Origin: a bacterium
Lineage (GTDB): Bacteria; Patescibacteriota; Dojkabacteria; JAKAPS01; JAJZLI01
Reading direction: 5' to 3'
NCBI GenBank assembly: GCA_021791275.1
Contig: JAJYWX010000034.1
Coordinates: forward strand, 1-46,384
DNA: 46,384 bases
The notes below the pieces were generated by a model that was not told where the DNA came from, ran no database searches, and saw nothing but the letters and a program-made list of their open reading frames with translations. Every line of letters starts with the position of its first letter. The first letter of the stretch is position 1. This document shows positions 16,660-25,473 of this stretch, in pieces. The position numbers and the translations under genes are program-made.

Positions 16660-18087
16660 TTAAGTATTTTCCCCTTTTCTTCCAAGACCAATACTTTCTT
16701 TTATAAATTGTATGCTGATTTCTTTTAATATTACTAACATTACAAAATATACTATAAGGCCTACGAATGAAATTAATATTATATTTAGATTTTTAAAATA
16801 AAACATTATAAATCCAGCTATTATGCCTGCCAATACAGGTACCTTCAAAAATTTTAAAAGTCTTATCTCATAACTTCTTTTAAGTATTGTATATGAATAT
16901 ATTCCAATAAAAAGTTCTGTTAATATTGATGCAAATGCTGCTCCTGGTGCATTGAAATAAGGTATTAGAGAAAAATTAAGTACTATATTGATAACCATTG
17001 ATATTGCAAGTCCTAATAATAGTTCTTTTTGCCTATCTATTGCACCAAATATATTTCCTATTAGTGCATTTACAAATATTAATCCTGTTGTAATTGATAA
17101 AAGTTGTAGAGGAAGTATTGATCCATAGTATTTATATCCAAATATCAATAATACATAGCCTTTGGAATTTAGTATCATTTCAACTACAAATATTACTGCA
17201 AGTATTATCATGAATTTGATACTGTTATTAACTAGATCAGAAAAGGCAGAAAGATCCTTTTTAAAAAGTAGAGAAAGAGATGGGAATAGTACCCCTATAA
17301 GTATTCCAATGATTGATGTCACAACTCCAGTTGCAGATCTTGCAAGAGCATAATAACCTACCTGAGTGATTGGTTTGATTGAACCTAGTATTACTTGATC
17401 TATTGTAAAATAGACTGTTACTACAATAGAACTTAGTCCGTATGGCCAAATTTCTTTAAGCATATATTTCCAAAAATCTTTATTAATAGAAAAAGAGAAA
17501 TTTGTAAACCTTTTTTTTATTATAAATACTGCAATTATTACAGATATAAGTGATGTTATAAAAAAGGCTAGTGAGTAATCTAGTAAACTTTTGTAATAAT
17601 AAAGTGCGATTATTCCAAGTATTAGCATTAGTATTTTTGATATTGTAGTATTTATAGATTCATAAACCATTTTGTTGTGAGATCTAAATATTCCTGCAAA
17701 AAGAATATAGAATCCATTTAGTATGTTATATAGACCTAAGAAAAGCATTATAAGAGTTATATCTGTATAGTGTTTTACAAAAAGTGATGTGATTGTTATA
17801 AGTAGAAGAATTATTATTCCTATGAATATTTTTAGAGATACTATGTTATCAAGGTATTTTTTTGCAAGGTTAGTATCTCTGGCGATATCCCTTATTAGTA
17901 CTGTAGACATTCCGAAATCTACGAATATTGCAAATATACCTACAATTGAATTAGCATAGTTATAGATTCCGTTATACCTTGGCCCTAGATGTTTTGCTAA
18001 TATTAGTGTTAAAAAAAGAGATACTATTATTGATATCCCCTGTGAAGTTAGAAGCCAGAGTGTATTTTTCCTTATTTTATCAATCAT
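16660..18087 (-). CDS. Wzx-like polysaccharide flippase
   Basis: Polytopic membrane protein of 475 aa with about 12-14 hydrophobic segments spread over its whole length. It is of the MOP-superfamily polysaccharide transporter type: N-terminal NTLWLLTSQGISIIVSLFLT, then AKHLGPRYNGIYNYA with the conserved LGP(xx)G region, and FVDFGMSTVLIRD after the second segment. Such proteins flip lipid-linked oligosaccharides to the outer face. It overlaps the O-antigen-ligase-like gene by 8 nt, which supports a shared surface-glycan export pathway. Confidence 0.87.
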   Translation of the reverse strand: MIDKIRKNTLWLLTSQGISIIVSLFLTLILAKHLGPRYNGIYNYANSIVGIFAIFVDFGMSTVLIRDIARDTNLAKKYLDNIVSLKIFIGIIILLLITITSLFVKHYTDITLIMLFLGLYNILNGFYILFAGIFRSHNKMVYESINTTISKILMLILGIIALYYYKSLLDYSLAFFITSLISVIIAVFIIKKRFTNFSFSINKDFWKYMLKEIWPYGLSSIVVTVYFTIDQVILGSIKPITQVGYYALARSATGVVTSIIGILIGVLFPSLSLLFKKDLSAFSDLVNNSIKFMIILAVIFVVEMILNSKGYVLLIFGYKYYGSILPLQLLSITTGLIFVNALIGNIFGAIDRQKELLLGLAISMVINIVLNFSLIPYFNAPGAAFASILTELFIGIYSYTILKRSYEIRLLKFLKVPVLAGIIAGFIMFYFKNLNIILISFVGLIVYFVMLVILKEISIQFIKESIGLGRKGENT

Positions 18088-19546
18088 TTAATATTTTAAA
18101 TGCTATTACCTCAACTATAAAGATAACCATCCAAATCTGTAATATATATATTGTTGAAAAAGTTGCATATTGAAGTAGTATTCCACATAGTGCAGCAAAA
18201 GAAGATACCAATATTATCTTTTCTAAATCCATATTCTTTTTCTTTTTATAAGCTTTGATGAAATTTCTAAAAATTAAATAAAAGAAATATATAAAAAGCG
18301 CAGCCCCCAATATACCTGTTTCTGTAAGTATTTCTAGATATTCATTATTAACTATAGCCCAACCAAATCCTTCTATCTGTCCAAAATTTTGAGGTGGCAT
18401 TACATATGGGTTTACAGACATATAGGGGCCAAATCCACCAGATCCTATTCCAAAAATAGGAGAAGTTTCAAATGCCTGTATTGCGTTATTATCTAAAAAT
18501 ACTCTGTCTGGAGAATTTAAATTAGTTGCTCTTGATATAAGGTTCTGTGCAAAATGAGGCAATTTGTCCACTTTATATAGCCCAAAGACAATTATTCCCA
18601 ATACAAGTATTACACCGATACTTGTATATATAGTTTTTTTAGGAACTTGGAATTCTATTAAAAAGATTATTGCTATAACGATTATTGCTAATATTTCTCC
18701 AATCCATGCACCTCTTGCATATGTTAAAATTAAATTTAATCCTCCTAAAATTAATGCTCCAATAGCCAATCTATATTGATTATCAGTTAATATTTTTTTA
18801 CCTTTATTAAAAATTAATAGACCTAAAGATAAGGTGACAGAGAAAATTAAATATGTGCCATAATATAGAGGTTCTATTTCAGTTGCCTCTATTCTTGGGT
18901 ATCCTAAAACAGATTTAACATAAGGAGCTCTTAACCCCAAAACTGATCCTGGTAGTCCGAAAATATTACCGAAGTATTGATAAAGTCCAAAAATTGAGAG
19001 AATTATAGTTATTGATAAAACCACGGAAGGTATGTACTTTATATATTTTGTATCAAAAAAATTAAGAGGAATTGAATAATATATTATGAATGTAATTAAT
19101 GTGAATATAAATATTTCAAGATTTCTTGTAAGATTTATAGATGCAGTTAAAGATAAAATATTCGCTATAATAAGAAGAGCTATAACTATAAGTGTTTTAT
19201 CTTTTTTAATTTTAAAGTCTTTATTGATTAGAGAATGAATTATAAATATGAAAGAAGTTAATCCTATTATAATCTGATCAAACCTTATATGTATTGAATG
19301 AAAATAAAATCCCCCTATATTTTCAAATGGCATAATAGCAAGTGTTATAAGTATACCAATATTAGGGTTTTTAAATATAGCTATAATTGCTGATATCAAA
19401 ACAAATATTATTATAAATATTAGAGGTAATAAATTTACTGTAGGAAGGAAAATTTTATCTGATATTGCAAGCAGTACTATTGATAATATAACAGCTGTTA
19501 TATAGTAGTACTTTGTTGGATATATATAGTCAATAATTTTTTTCAT
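18080..19546 (-). CDS. O-antigen ligase/polymerase-like membrane protein
   Basis: Membrane protein of 488 aa with about 11-12 hydrophobic helices. It carries the Wzy_C/O-antigen-ligase signature: a large external loop with GIGSGGFGPYMSVNPY and, after it, WAIVNNEYLEILTETGILG. Family members ligate or polymerise lipid-linked glycans outside the membrane, or glycosylate proteins. With the Wzx-like flippase immediately downstream and four glycosyltransferases it completes a surface-glycan assembly line. The start codon overlaps the stop of the preceding gene (ATGA). The acceptor is unknown. Confidence 0.85.
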   Translation of the reverse strand: MKKIIDYIYPTKYYYITAVILSIVLLAISDKIFLPTVNLLPLIFIIIFVLISAIIAIFKNPNIGILITLAIMPFENIGGFYFHSIHIRFDQIIIGLTSFIFIIHSLINKDFKIKKDKTLIVIALLIIANILSLTASINLTRNLEIFIFTLITFIIYYSIPLNFFDTKYIKYIPSVVLSITIILSIFGLYQYFGNIFGLPGSVLGLRAPYVKSVLGYPRIEATEIEPLYYGTYLIFSVTLSLGLLIFNKGKKILTDNQYRLAIGALILGGLNLILTYARGAWIGEILAIIVIAIIFLIEFQVPKKTIYTSIGVILVLGIIVFGLYKVDKLPHFAQNLISRATNLNSPDRVFLDNNAIQAFETSPIFGIGSGGFGPYMSVNPYVMPPQNFGQIEGFGWAIVNNEYLEILTETGILGAALFIYFFYLIFRNFIKAYKKKKNMDLEKIILVSSFAALCGILLQYATFSTIYILQIWMVIFIVEVIAFKILND

Positions 19547-20088
19547 GATATAACTTCAAATTTTTTAAATTCATTCATATATTTTAAAAATTCTATTTGT
19601 AGATCATCTATATTAGTTTTAGGTATATCTCCGTTTATAAAGTTTATCATAGTATATATATTATCATAAGAGCCTTCCATTTTAGTATCTATATATCCTA
19701 TTTCTGTTCTTTTTATCCATCCATATATTGATAAGCTATCGGCATACCTTTTTATTATTCTTTCAAAAGATTTATTTTCTATAAATCCAAATATTTTTAT
19801 ATAAACTTTTAATTTTATTTCACTTCTATCCTTAACTACATATAAATTTTTAAAATCACCTCTGTATTGAATATTTTTTTTCTCAATACTCTTTTTTGAT
19901 AATATTTTTTTATTATGTTTTTCTATCAATTTTTCTATTAGGTCTTTTTTGCCTTCAAGTTCTGCGATTGAATTCTTTGTATCTATATATCCAGTAAAGT
20001 TAAATTTTTTACATAACTTTACTGTTAATGGATAATTAAAATTTCCTGTGATTAAAACTCTTGAATCTTTATTCACACTATCATTCAT
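19543..20088 (-). CDS. tandem degenerate acylphosphatase-like protein
   Basis: Protein of 181 aa. Residues about 93-170 follow the acylphosphatase pattern (VYIKIFGFIENKSFERI, IYGWIKR, MEGSYDNI) with the GxVxGxxFR loop altered: the position of the catalytic Arg is Glu109 and the usual catalytic Asn after GW(V/I)xR is Thr. Residues about 9-60 look like a second, shorter and more eroded copy (VLITGNFN, FTGYIDT, AELEGKKDLIEKLIE). If the alignment is right, neither copy can be a normal acylphosphatase, so a binding role is likelier. It lies 46 nt after the corrinoid adenosyltransferase gene and overlaps the O-antigen-ligase-like gene. A TTTAAT hexamer (20100-20095) 6 nt before the ATG may be a promoter element. 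Confidence 0.55.
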   Translation of the reverse strand: MNDSVNKDSRVLITGNFNYPLTVKLCKKFNFTGYIDTKNSIAELEGKKDLIEKLIEKHNKKILSKKSIEKKNIQYRGDFKNLYVVKDRSEIKLKVYIKIFGFIENKSFERIIKRYADSLSIYGWIKRTEIGYIDTKMEGSYDNIYTMINFINGDIPKTNIDDLQIEFLKYMNEFKKFEVIS

Positions 20089-20134
20089 ACTGTAATTAAA
20101 GTAAATATGAGAAGTATTATACCATTATACTGTC

Positions 20135-20671
20135 TTAAAAATCTATTCCTATTTTTGCTAATTTCCCTTTTGAAAAGGCATGTTTTATCTCTTTCATTTC
20201 TGTAACAGTATCTGCAAGATCAATTATTTTTTTATTTGCATAATTTCCTGTTAGTACAAGATCCATTTCTTTCCTTTTTAATTTTATTATATCGATTATA
20301 TCTGATACTTTTATAAGCTTTCCTTTTGCGGCATAATTTATCTCATCTAATATTACAATGTCATTCTCTTCTTTTTGTACTTCTTTTTTAGCTATCTCCA
20401 ATGCTTCTTGTGCAGCTTTTTTATGTTCAGAAAAAGTTAATTTATCATCAATTATTCCGACAAATCCTTTCCCTAGAGTTATTAATTTAAAATTCGGATA
20501 AAGCCTTTTAAAGCTCTTTTTCTCTCCATAGAACCAAGAGCCTTTAATAAATTGTATCATTACACCATGAAGACCATACCCGCAGGCGCGCAGAGCTATT
20601 CCTAATGCTGCTGTAGTTTTACCTTTCCCTCCACCTGTATTTACTATTATAAGTCCATCTCCTCTTTTCAT
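20135..20671 (-). CDS. cobO: corrinoid adenosyltransferase (CobA/CobO/BtuR type)
   Basis: Makes adenosylcobalamin from reduced corrinoid and ATP. The 178-aa protein has the family's modified P-loop NTGGGKGKTTAALG (residues 11-24), followed by GVMIQFIKGSW, the central VILDEINYAA and LVLTGNYA strands and the terminal EMKEIKHAFSKG. The length matches the family. Its ATG overlaps the MazG-like stop (ATGA). That gene in turn overlaps the adenosylcobalamin-dependent ribonucleotide reductase, so cofactor production and its user are co-translated. No cobalamin-synthesis genes are present in the window, which suggests salvage. Confidence 0.93.
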   Translation of the reverse strand: MKRGDGLIIVNTGGGKGKTTAALGIALRACGYGLHGVMIQFIKGSWFYGEKKSFKRLYPNFKLITLGKGFVGIIDDKLTFSEHKKAAQEALEIAKKEVQKEENDIVILDEINYAAKGKLIKVSDIIDIIKLKRKEMDLVLTGNYANKKIIDLADTVTEMKEIKHAFSKGKLAKIGIDF

Positions 20672-21006
20672 CTATTATCTCCCTTAGATTTGATAACTTT
20701 TCTTTTTTTTCTATCTAATACTTTTTCAAGATTGGTATTTGCTATTGATGAAAGTGGAATATTAAATTCATTAGCTAATTCTGAGATATACCATAAAACA
20801 TCACCTAGTTCTTTTTCTATCTCTTTAAGATCATCTTCTGTATATTTACCATCATTGTTTCTTACTATCTTCTTTATTTTTTCAACAACTTCGCCTGTTT
20901 CTCCAGCTATACCCAAACAAAGGTATATAAAAGCTGGCACAAAATTTGAATAATCAGCAGTTTTATGGGCTATTTTTTGGTATTCATCAAAGGTATATTT
21001 TTTCAT
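20668..21006 (-). CDS. MazG-like nucleotide pyrophosphohydrolase
   Basis: All-alpha NTP pyrophosphohydrolase of the MazG-like group, 112 aa from the chosen start. Metal-binding motif residues are visible: GETGEVVEK (ExxE) and, after a linker, EKELGDVLWYI (ExxD). The frame is open further upstream to an ATG at 21048, but starting at 21006 gives MKKYTFDEYQ, a normal family N-terminus, and an ATGA overlap with the reductase stop, so this start is preferred. The enzyme may clean non-canonical dNTPs next to the dNTP-producing reductase; that link is inferred from position. Confidence 0.85.
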   Translation of the reverse strand: MKKYTFDEYQKIAHKTADYSNFVPAFIYLCLGIAGETGEVVEKIKKIVRNNDGKYTEDDLKEIEKELGDVLWYISELANEFNIPLSSIANTNLEKVLDRKKRKVIKSKGDNR

Positions 21007-23246
21007 ACGGAACAATAAGAATATCCACATGAAGGACAGGTTGCACATCCTTCTTTTAGCTCCATTTTTTGATTACATTCGGGACATCTATTATTCTCTG
21101 GAATAGTCTCTTCAAATTTTTTATTTTCGCGTTTTACCTCTTTTCCTTCATCATTTTTCAAAAGATTTAATACCTGTACATCTCTGGATCCATCTCTGTA
21201 TACTGTACATCCTTTACACTTTAGTTGCCATGCAAGAATATATCCTTGCATTACATCATCCTTAGTTGCTGAATTTGGAAAGTTGCAAGTTTTAGAAATA
21301 GCATTATCTGTATATTTTTGAAATGCAGCTTGCATACGTATGTGTGATTCAGCAGATATATCCATAGCAACAACAAAAGTATCTTTTATATCTTGAGGAA
21401 TACCTTTTATATTTTGTAGACTCCCTTCTTCTGAAATTTTTTCTATTAAATCATGAGTATACAAATTTCTTTCTCTTAATACTTTTTCTAGATGCTTGTT
21501 TAAATAGTACAATTTTTGTCCTCCCATTACCTCTTTATAATAAGAAAGTGCAAAGTATGGCTCTACCCCAGAAGAGACATCATAGATCATTGATATTGAT
21601 CCTGTTGGAGCTACTGTTGTTAGGGCAGCATTCCGCATTTTTATATTTTTTTCTTTATATATGGATAAATCATAATTAGGAAAAACTCCCTTCTCTTTAG
21701 CTAGTCTTTGTGATTCCACATGAGCTTCATCGTTAATGAGTTTCATTACTTTAGATGCCATTTGAAATCCTTTATCTGAATCATATCGAATATTCAACAT
21801 ATATAATAAGTCTGCAAATCCCATGATTCCTAATCCTATTCTTCTATTACCTCTAAATGTTGTATTAACTCTTTCTGAAGGGTATTCTGAAAGGTCAATA
21901 ACATTATCCAGTAATCTTACTGATATTCGGGTTACTTCTTTTAGTCTTTCTTCATCTAATTTCCCATCTTTTGCAAACATTTCTAGATTAATTGATCCTA
22001 AGTTGCAAACATCCCCGTCTTGCAAAAATTGTTCTCCACAAGGGTTGCATGCTTCAATTCTTCCAAGTTTTGGAACAGGGTTTTTTCTGTTAGCTTCATC
22101 TAGAAATACTACCCCAGGTTCCCCATTACTCCAAGCTGCAGAGACTATTTCATCAAATATTTCTCTTGCAGTCATTGTGGACTCTTTTATATCGCTAACA
22201 TTTCCATATTTATCTCTTATGATAGTCCTTGGTTTCATTTTTACTCCACCAAACTCACAAATCCAAGGTTTATCAGAATTTGATATGACCTCTTTCATAA
22301 ACTTATCTGTTATTCCAACAGATATATTAAAATTTCTTAAATCTCCCTCTACCCTTTTAGCTTGAACAAAATCTAATATATCTGGATGGTCGATAGACAT
22401 TACAGCCATATTAGCTCCATGTCTTCCTTGTTGTTTAATTATTCCAAAAGCTTCGTTATATACTTTTAGAAAACTTACAGGGCCAGATGATACTCCCTTA
22501 TTTCTTATAGTTCTTTGTCCTGCTGGTCTTAAGAGGTGGAAAGGAAAACCTAATCCAGATCCAGATTGTTGAAGAAGAGCAGCTTCTTTTAATGTTTGAA
22601 ATATTCCTTCCATAGAATCTTCCATATGAAGTACTATACAATTTGCAACTAGTTTCGTATCTGAACCAGCATTTGCAAGTGTTCTCCCAGCTGGAGTGAA
22701 TTCAAAGTTATATAATACGTCTCTAAAATCTTTCTCTATTTTTTTTATATCATCAGAATTTTTTCCATACCTTTTTTCTACATTTGCAAGGGATTTTGCT
22801 ACTCTGTCAAACATTTCTTCTGGATTTTCAACAATTTTTCCTGTTTTTCCATCTCTTTTAAGGTATCTTCCTGCAATAACTCTAAGAGAATTTTCTGTAA
22901 AAGGTAATCTTGTAGATTTACCCTCCATGATGTCTTCCTGTATTTGTCTTATCTTGGAATGTTCTTCTCTGTATAGGATGTATGTTTTTGCAACTTGATG
23001 ATACCTTTCATCATTTTGTGCCATTAATGTTATCTCTACTATATCTTGGGTTTGTTCTACAGTTGGAATTTTGTTAGGATATTTTTTTTCTAATATTTCT
23101 ACAACTTTACTTGATAATTTTTCAGCTTCATTATGAAGAAAGCTTTCTCCAAACCTTGATTTTCCAGCTTTAAAAATGGCCTCTGTGATTTTATTATTGT
23201 TAAATAGGACGGTAGATCCATCCCTTTTGATTATCTTTTTAATCAT
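21003..23246 (-). CDS. nrdJ: adenosylcobalamin-dependent ribonucleotide reductase (class II)
   Basis: Large protein of 747 aa that reduces ribonucleotides to deoxyribonucleotides using adenosylcobalamin. It starts with an ATP-cone-like regulatory domain (KKIIKRDGSTVLFNNNKITE, about residues 3-22 and beyond). The catalytic barrel contains the first cysteine in LVANCIVLHMEDSMEG, the LLQQSGSGLGFPF loop and the active-site NPCGEQFLQDGDVCNLGSIN. The C-terminus has a zinc-ribbon with CPECNQ and CPSCGYSYCSV, usual for NrdJ-type enzymes. No NrdB-type subunit is nearby, and the adenosyltransferase two genes downstream supports the class II assignment. It has its own upstream promoter. Confidence 0.95.
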   Translation of the reverse strand: MIKKIIKRDGSTVLFNNNKITEAIFKAGKSRFGESFLHNEAEKLSSKVVEILEKKYPNKIPTVEQTQDIVEITLMAQNDERYHQVAKTYILYREEHSKIRQIQEDIMEGKSTRLPFTENSLRVIAGRYLKRDGKTGKIVENPEEMFDRVAKSLANVEKRYGKNSDDIKKIEKDFRDVLYNFEFTPAGRTLANAGSDTKLVANCIVLHMEDSMEGIFQTLKEAALLQQSGSGLGFPFHLLRPAGQRTIRNKGVSSGPVSFLKVYNEAFGIIKQQGRHGANMAVMSIDHPDILDFVQAKRVEGDLRNFNISVGITDKFMKEVISNSDKPWICEFGGVKMKPRTIIRDKYGNVSDIKESTMTAREIFDEIVSAAWSNGEPGVVFLDEANRKNPVPKLGRIEACNPCGEQFLQDGDVCNLGSINLEMFAKDGKLDEERLKEVTRISVRLLDNVIDLSEYPSERVNTTFRGNRRIGLGIMGFADLLYMLNIRYDSDKGFQMASKVMKLINDEAHVESQRLAKEKGVFPNYDLSIYKEKNIKMRNAALTTVAPTGSISMIYDVSSGVEPYFALSYYKEVMGGQKLYYLNKHLEKVLRERNLYTHDLIEKISEEGSLQNIKGIPQDIKDTFVVAMDISAESHIRMQAAFQKYTDNAISKTCNFPNSATKDDVMQGYILAWQLKCKGCTVYRDGSRDVQVLNLLKNDEGKEVKRENKKFEETIPENNRCPECNQKMELKEGCATCPSCGYSYCSV

Positions 23247-23276
23247 AAGGATTTGAGTTGGACTAAATTATGTTTA

Positions 23277-23312
23277 TATCAGAAATATATTATTTTCTGT
23301 TATTTTTGTCAA
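23277..23312 (-). promoter_or_regulatory. promoter upstream of nrdJ
   Basis: On the minus strand: consensus TTGACA (23312-23307), 17-nt spacer, TATATT (23289-23284). The predicted start is near 23277, leaving a leader of about 30 nt without a Shine-Dalgarno sequence. This is one of few promoters here that predicts a real leader. The 100-nt gap is too short for a full cobalamin riboswitch. Confidence 0.7.
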
Positions 23313-23346
23313 ATAAGGCTTCTCCATATTTATCTTATCTACATTT

Positions 23347-23589
23347 TTATTTAACGGGATCATTTCCTCCCTTAGAAAAGGGATTACATCGCATTATTCT
23401 ATATGTACCCATAGAGATTCCCTTAATTAGACCGTATTTTTCTATTGCCTGATACGTATATTCAGAGCAACTGGGATTATATTTACAATAGCCAAGGGGA
23501 AAAAGTTTTTTAAAAAAACCATGGTCAGGAGATATTGTTTTTTGATAAAAACGTATAATTCTTAAAAAAGGTTTTCTTATATTTTTCAT
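23347..23589 (-). CDS. yidD: membrane protein insertion efficiency factor YidD
   Basis: Small protein of 80 aa with the whole YidD pattern: an N-terminal amphipathic [13 protein letters not shown] segment, then [19 protein letters not shown] and the C-terminal [19 protein letters not shown]. The length is normal. In many bacteria yidD sits between rnpA and yidC. Here it lies behind the Nramp-like transporter gene, whose stop it overlaps (ATGA), and it ends 100 nt before nrdJ. It assists YidC/Sec membrane insertion in characterised species. Confidence 0.96.
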   Translation of the reverse strand: MKNIRKPFLRIIRFYQKTISPDHGFFKKLFPLGYCKYNPSCSEYTYQAIEKYGLIKGISMGTYRIMRCNPFSKGGNDPVK

Positions 23590-24824
23590 ATAAATATTAG
23601 AATAGAAGCTATTACCATTATTATAACAGAGAGGATTGAAAAGAAATTATCAAACAGTTTATTTGTATTATTCCCCATTATATCCTTATTATTAGCTATT
23701 ACTATTATAAATATTACTATTATTGGAGTAAGTATCCCATCCAATACTTGAGAGTAAAAAAGTGCATCAATAGTATTAATCTTAAATATAGCAAAGGCAA
23801 ATCCAGAAAGAAGAGATGCTACTATAATATAGTAAAAAAGTTTTGATTCTCTAAAACCCAAAGAAAGAAATCCTCTTTTTTTAGTAAGCTCAGTTAGTGC
23901 ATATGATGAAGATATTGCCAAAACAGGTATTGCTATCAATCCTGCAGATATTATTCCAACTGCAAATAATTGTGAAGCAAGGTTTCCTGCAAGAGGTCTT
24001 AGTACTGATGCAGTTGCTATTGCAGGATACTTAGAACTTAATATATTTATATGATTTTTAAATAAAGTTGCACCTGCTGCAGTTATTATAAATATTGTCA
24101 TTACCTGGGAGAAAATAAATCCAGCTGTAACAGCTCTCCTTTCTCTTTTTGCAAAAGAAAATCTTCTTTTTTCTTCTTGTTCTTCTTCTTGTTGCCAAAA
24201 TAGAAGGTATGGGGAAATCGTAGTACCTAGTATTCCTGTGGCAGTTAGAGCATAACCTTTATTGAAAAATAAATCTTTTAAATTTGGAATAAAAGTTCCC
24301 TTAAGTACATCTATTATATTAGGGTGCACTAAAACTACAGTGATTGCATAACTTATAAATACAAGAGATCCCCAGAACATATATTTTGCTATTTTTTTGT
24401 AGTCTTTGAAAACAATGATATATACCAGGAATAGAAAAAGTGGTATTAGGATGTATTGTGTGTTATATGTATTGTTTGTAAAGAAAAGATCTATAGATGC
24501 AGACGTAGCAAGCATATCTGCCCCTATTGTAAAGGTATTACAAAATATTAGTATTAATACTATGATTATGGCTACAAATTTTCCATATCTATTTTCAATT
24601 ATTTCATTAAGGCCTTTTCTTGTTATGACACCAATTCTTGCAACTGTTGATTGTACAGCAATAAGCATGGGGATACTTATAAGCATTAGCCAATTTTGTG
24701 AATATCCAAATTGTGATCCAGATATAGAATATGTAGATATTCCTGAAGGATCATTATCTGCAGCACCAGTTATAACTCCTGGTCTTATTTCTTCTATAAA
24801 ATCTTTTGTTTTGGTCTTTTTCAT
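23586..24824 (-). CDS. Nramp-like divalent metal transporter (divergent)
   Basis: Membrane protein of 412 aa with about 11 hydrophobic helices, related to the Nramp/MntH family. The first-helix motif that is DPGN in canonical Nramps reads DPSG (in [13 protein letters not shown]), and the sixth-helix region that normally has MPH reads [16 protein letters not shown]. These two segments line the metal site, so the ion or its coordination probably differs from Mn/Fe-transporting MntH; the Nramp-related Mg-type branch is a candidate. A run of charged residues after helix 6 ([11 protein letters not shown]) is notable. The start overlaps the cvpA-like stop (ATGA). Confidence 0.8.
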   Translation of the reverse strand: MKKTKTKDFIEEIRPGVITGAADNDPSGISTYSISGSQFGYSQNWLMLISIPMLIAVQSTVARIGVITRKGLNEIIENRYGKFVAIIIVLILIFCNTFTIGADMLATSASIDLFFTNNTYNTQYILIPLFLFLVYIIVFKDYKKIAKYMFWGSLVFISYAITVVLVHPNIIDVLKGTFIPNLKDLFFNKGYALTATGILGTTISPYLLFWQQEEEQEEKRRFSFAKRERRAVTAGFIFSQVMTIFIITAAGATLFKNHINILSSKYPAIATASVLRPLAGNLASQLFAVGIISAGLIAIPVLAISSSYALTELTKKRGFLSLGFRESKLFYYIIVASLLSGFAFAIFKINTIDALFYSQVLDGILTPIIVIFIIVIANNKDIMGNNTNKLFDNFFSILSVIIMVIASILIFI

Positions 24825-25357
24825 TTAGATGGTATTATGATACTTTTTTTGGTCTGTATTTTTTGAATTGCATTTCCTACTATTGGGGATAATATTTTAT
24901 TATTTTCTTTTATTATATAGCTTCCAATAGAAGATTGTCTTATTGCTGATTGTAAACTTCCTTGTCCAGGGAAGAAATTTATATTTTCTATTATAAATAT
25001 AATAAAACTTAAAAGTATTAAAGCTTCTATGAAAGATAATATTACTCCTAAGTATCTGTTAAGAGGAGAAGATCTAAATTCTTTAGGTATCCTTTTGTAT
25101 GCAATATTAGAAAGAATTTCAAAAGCAACTGCTATTATTATGAAAGTTACAACTATGAATATGAATTTATTAAATCCTAAAGGTATTTTCAATATATCTT
25201 CAAGTATATATCCTCCTAATGTATAATATTTTACTGATATAGCGTATGCTACTATAAGTCCTAAAAATCCTGTAAATATCCTTACTCCTCCATCCGTGTA
25301 ACCTCTATATATATATATTAAAAAAATTATAATTATAACAATATTTATATAATTCAT
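24821..25357 (-). CDS. CvpA family membrane protein
   Basis: Protein of 178 aa with four hydrophobic helices in the N-terminal 140 residues and the CvpA-type opening (NIVIIIIFLIYIYRGYTDGGVRI, then GFLGLIVAYAIS). The C-terminal tail is hydrophilic and presumably cytoplasmic or periplasmic. CvpA proteins are linked to colicin V export in E. coli and to envelope integrity elsewhere; the exact role here is unknown. First gene of the operon with the Nramp-like transporter and yidD, preceded by a good leaderless-type promoter divergent from htrA. Confidence 0.8.
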   Translation of the reverse strand: MNYINIVIIIIFLIYIYRGYTDGGVRIFTGFLGLIVAYAISVKYYTLGGYILEDILKIPLGFNKFIFIVVTFIIIAVAFEILSNIAYKRIPKEFRSSPLNRYLGVILSFIEALILLSFIIFIIENINFFPGQGSLQSAIRQSSIGSYIIKENNKILSPIVGNAIQKIQTKKSIIIPSK

Positions 25358-25393
25358 GTATAATATAGTATGTATTTTTTAGTGAACTTTCAA
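25358..25393 (-). promoter_or_regulatory. leaderless promoter of cvpA-like operon
   Basis: On the minus strand: TTGAAA (25393-25388), 17-nt spacer, TACTAT (25370-25365), 7 nt, then ATG at 25357. The remaining 80 nt to htrA must hold that gene's promoter, for which no hexamer pair stood out. Confidence 0.6.
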
Positions 25394-25473
25394 TAGCACA
25401 CATTTTAATGTTGTTTTAATATTCATTTAATATAAGTATCATAAATAAAATTAGTTTTGTAGTAATTAAAAGT

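Noticed and set aside
21007-21048. Upstream ATG (21048) as start of the MazG-like gene
   Set aside because: It adds 14 hydrophobic residues not typical of the family and overlaps the reductase gene by 46 nt; the ATG at 21006 gives an ATGA junction.
23247-23346. Cobalamin riboswitch upstream of the B12-dependent reductase
   Set aside because: The gap is 100 nt and the predicted leader about 30 nt, far too short for the riboswitch core; no B12-box-like sequence was seen.
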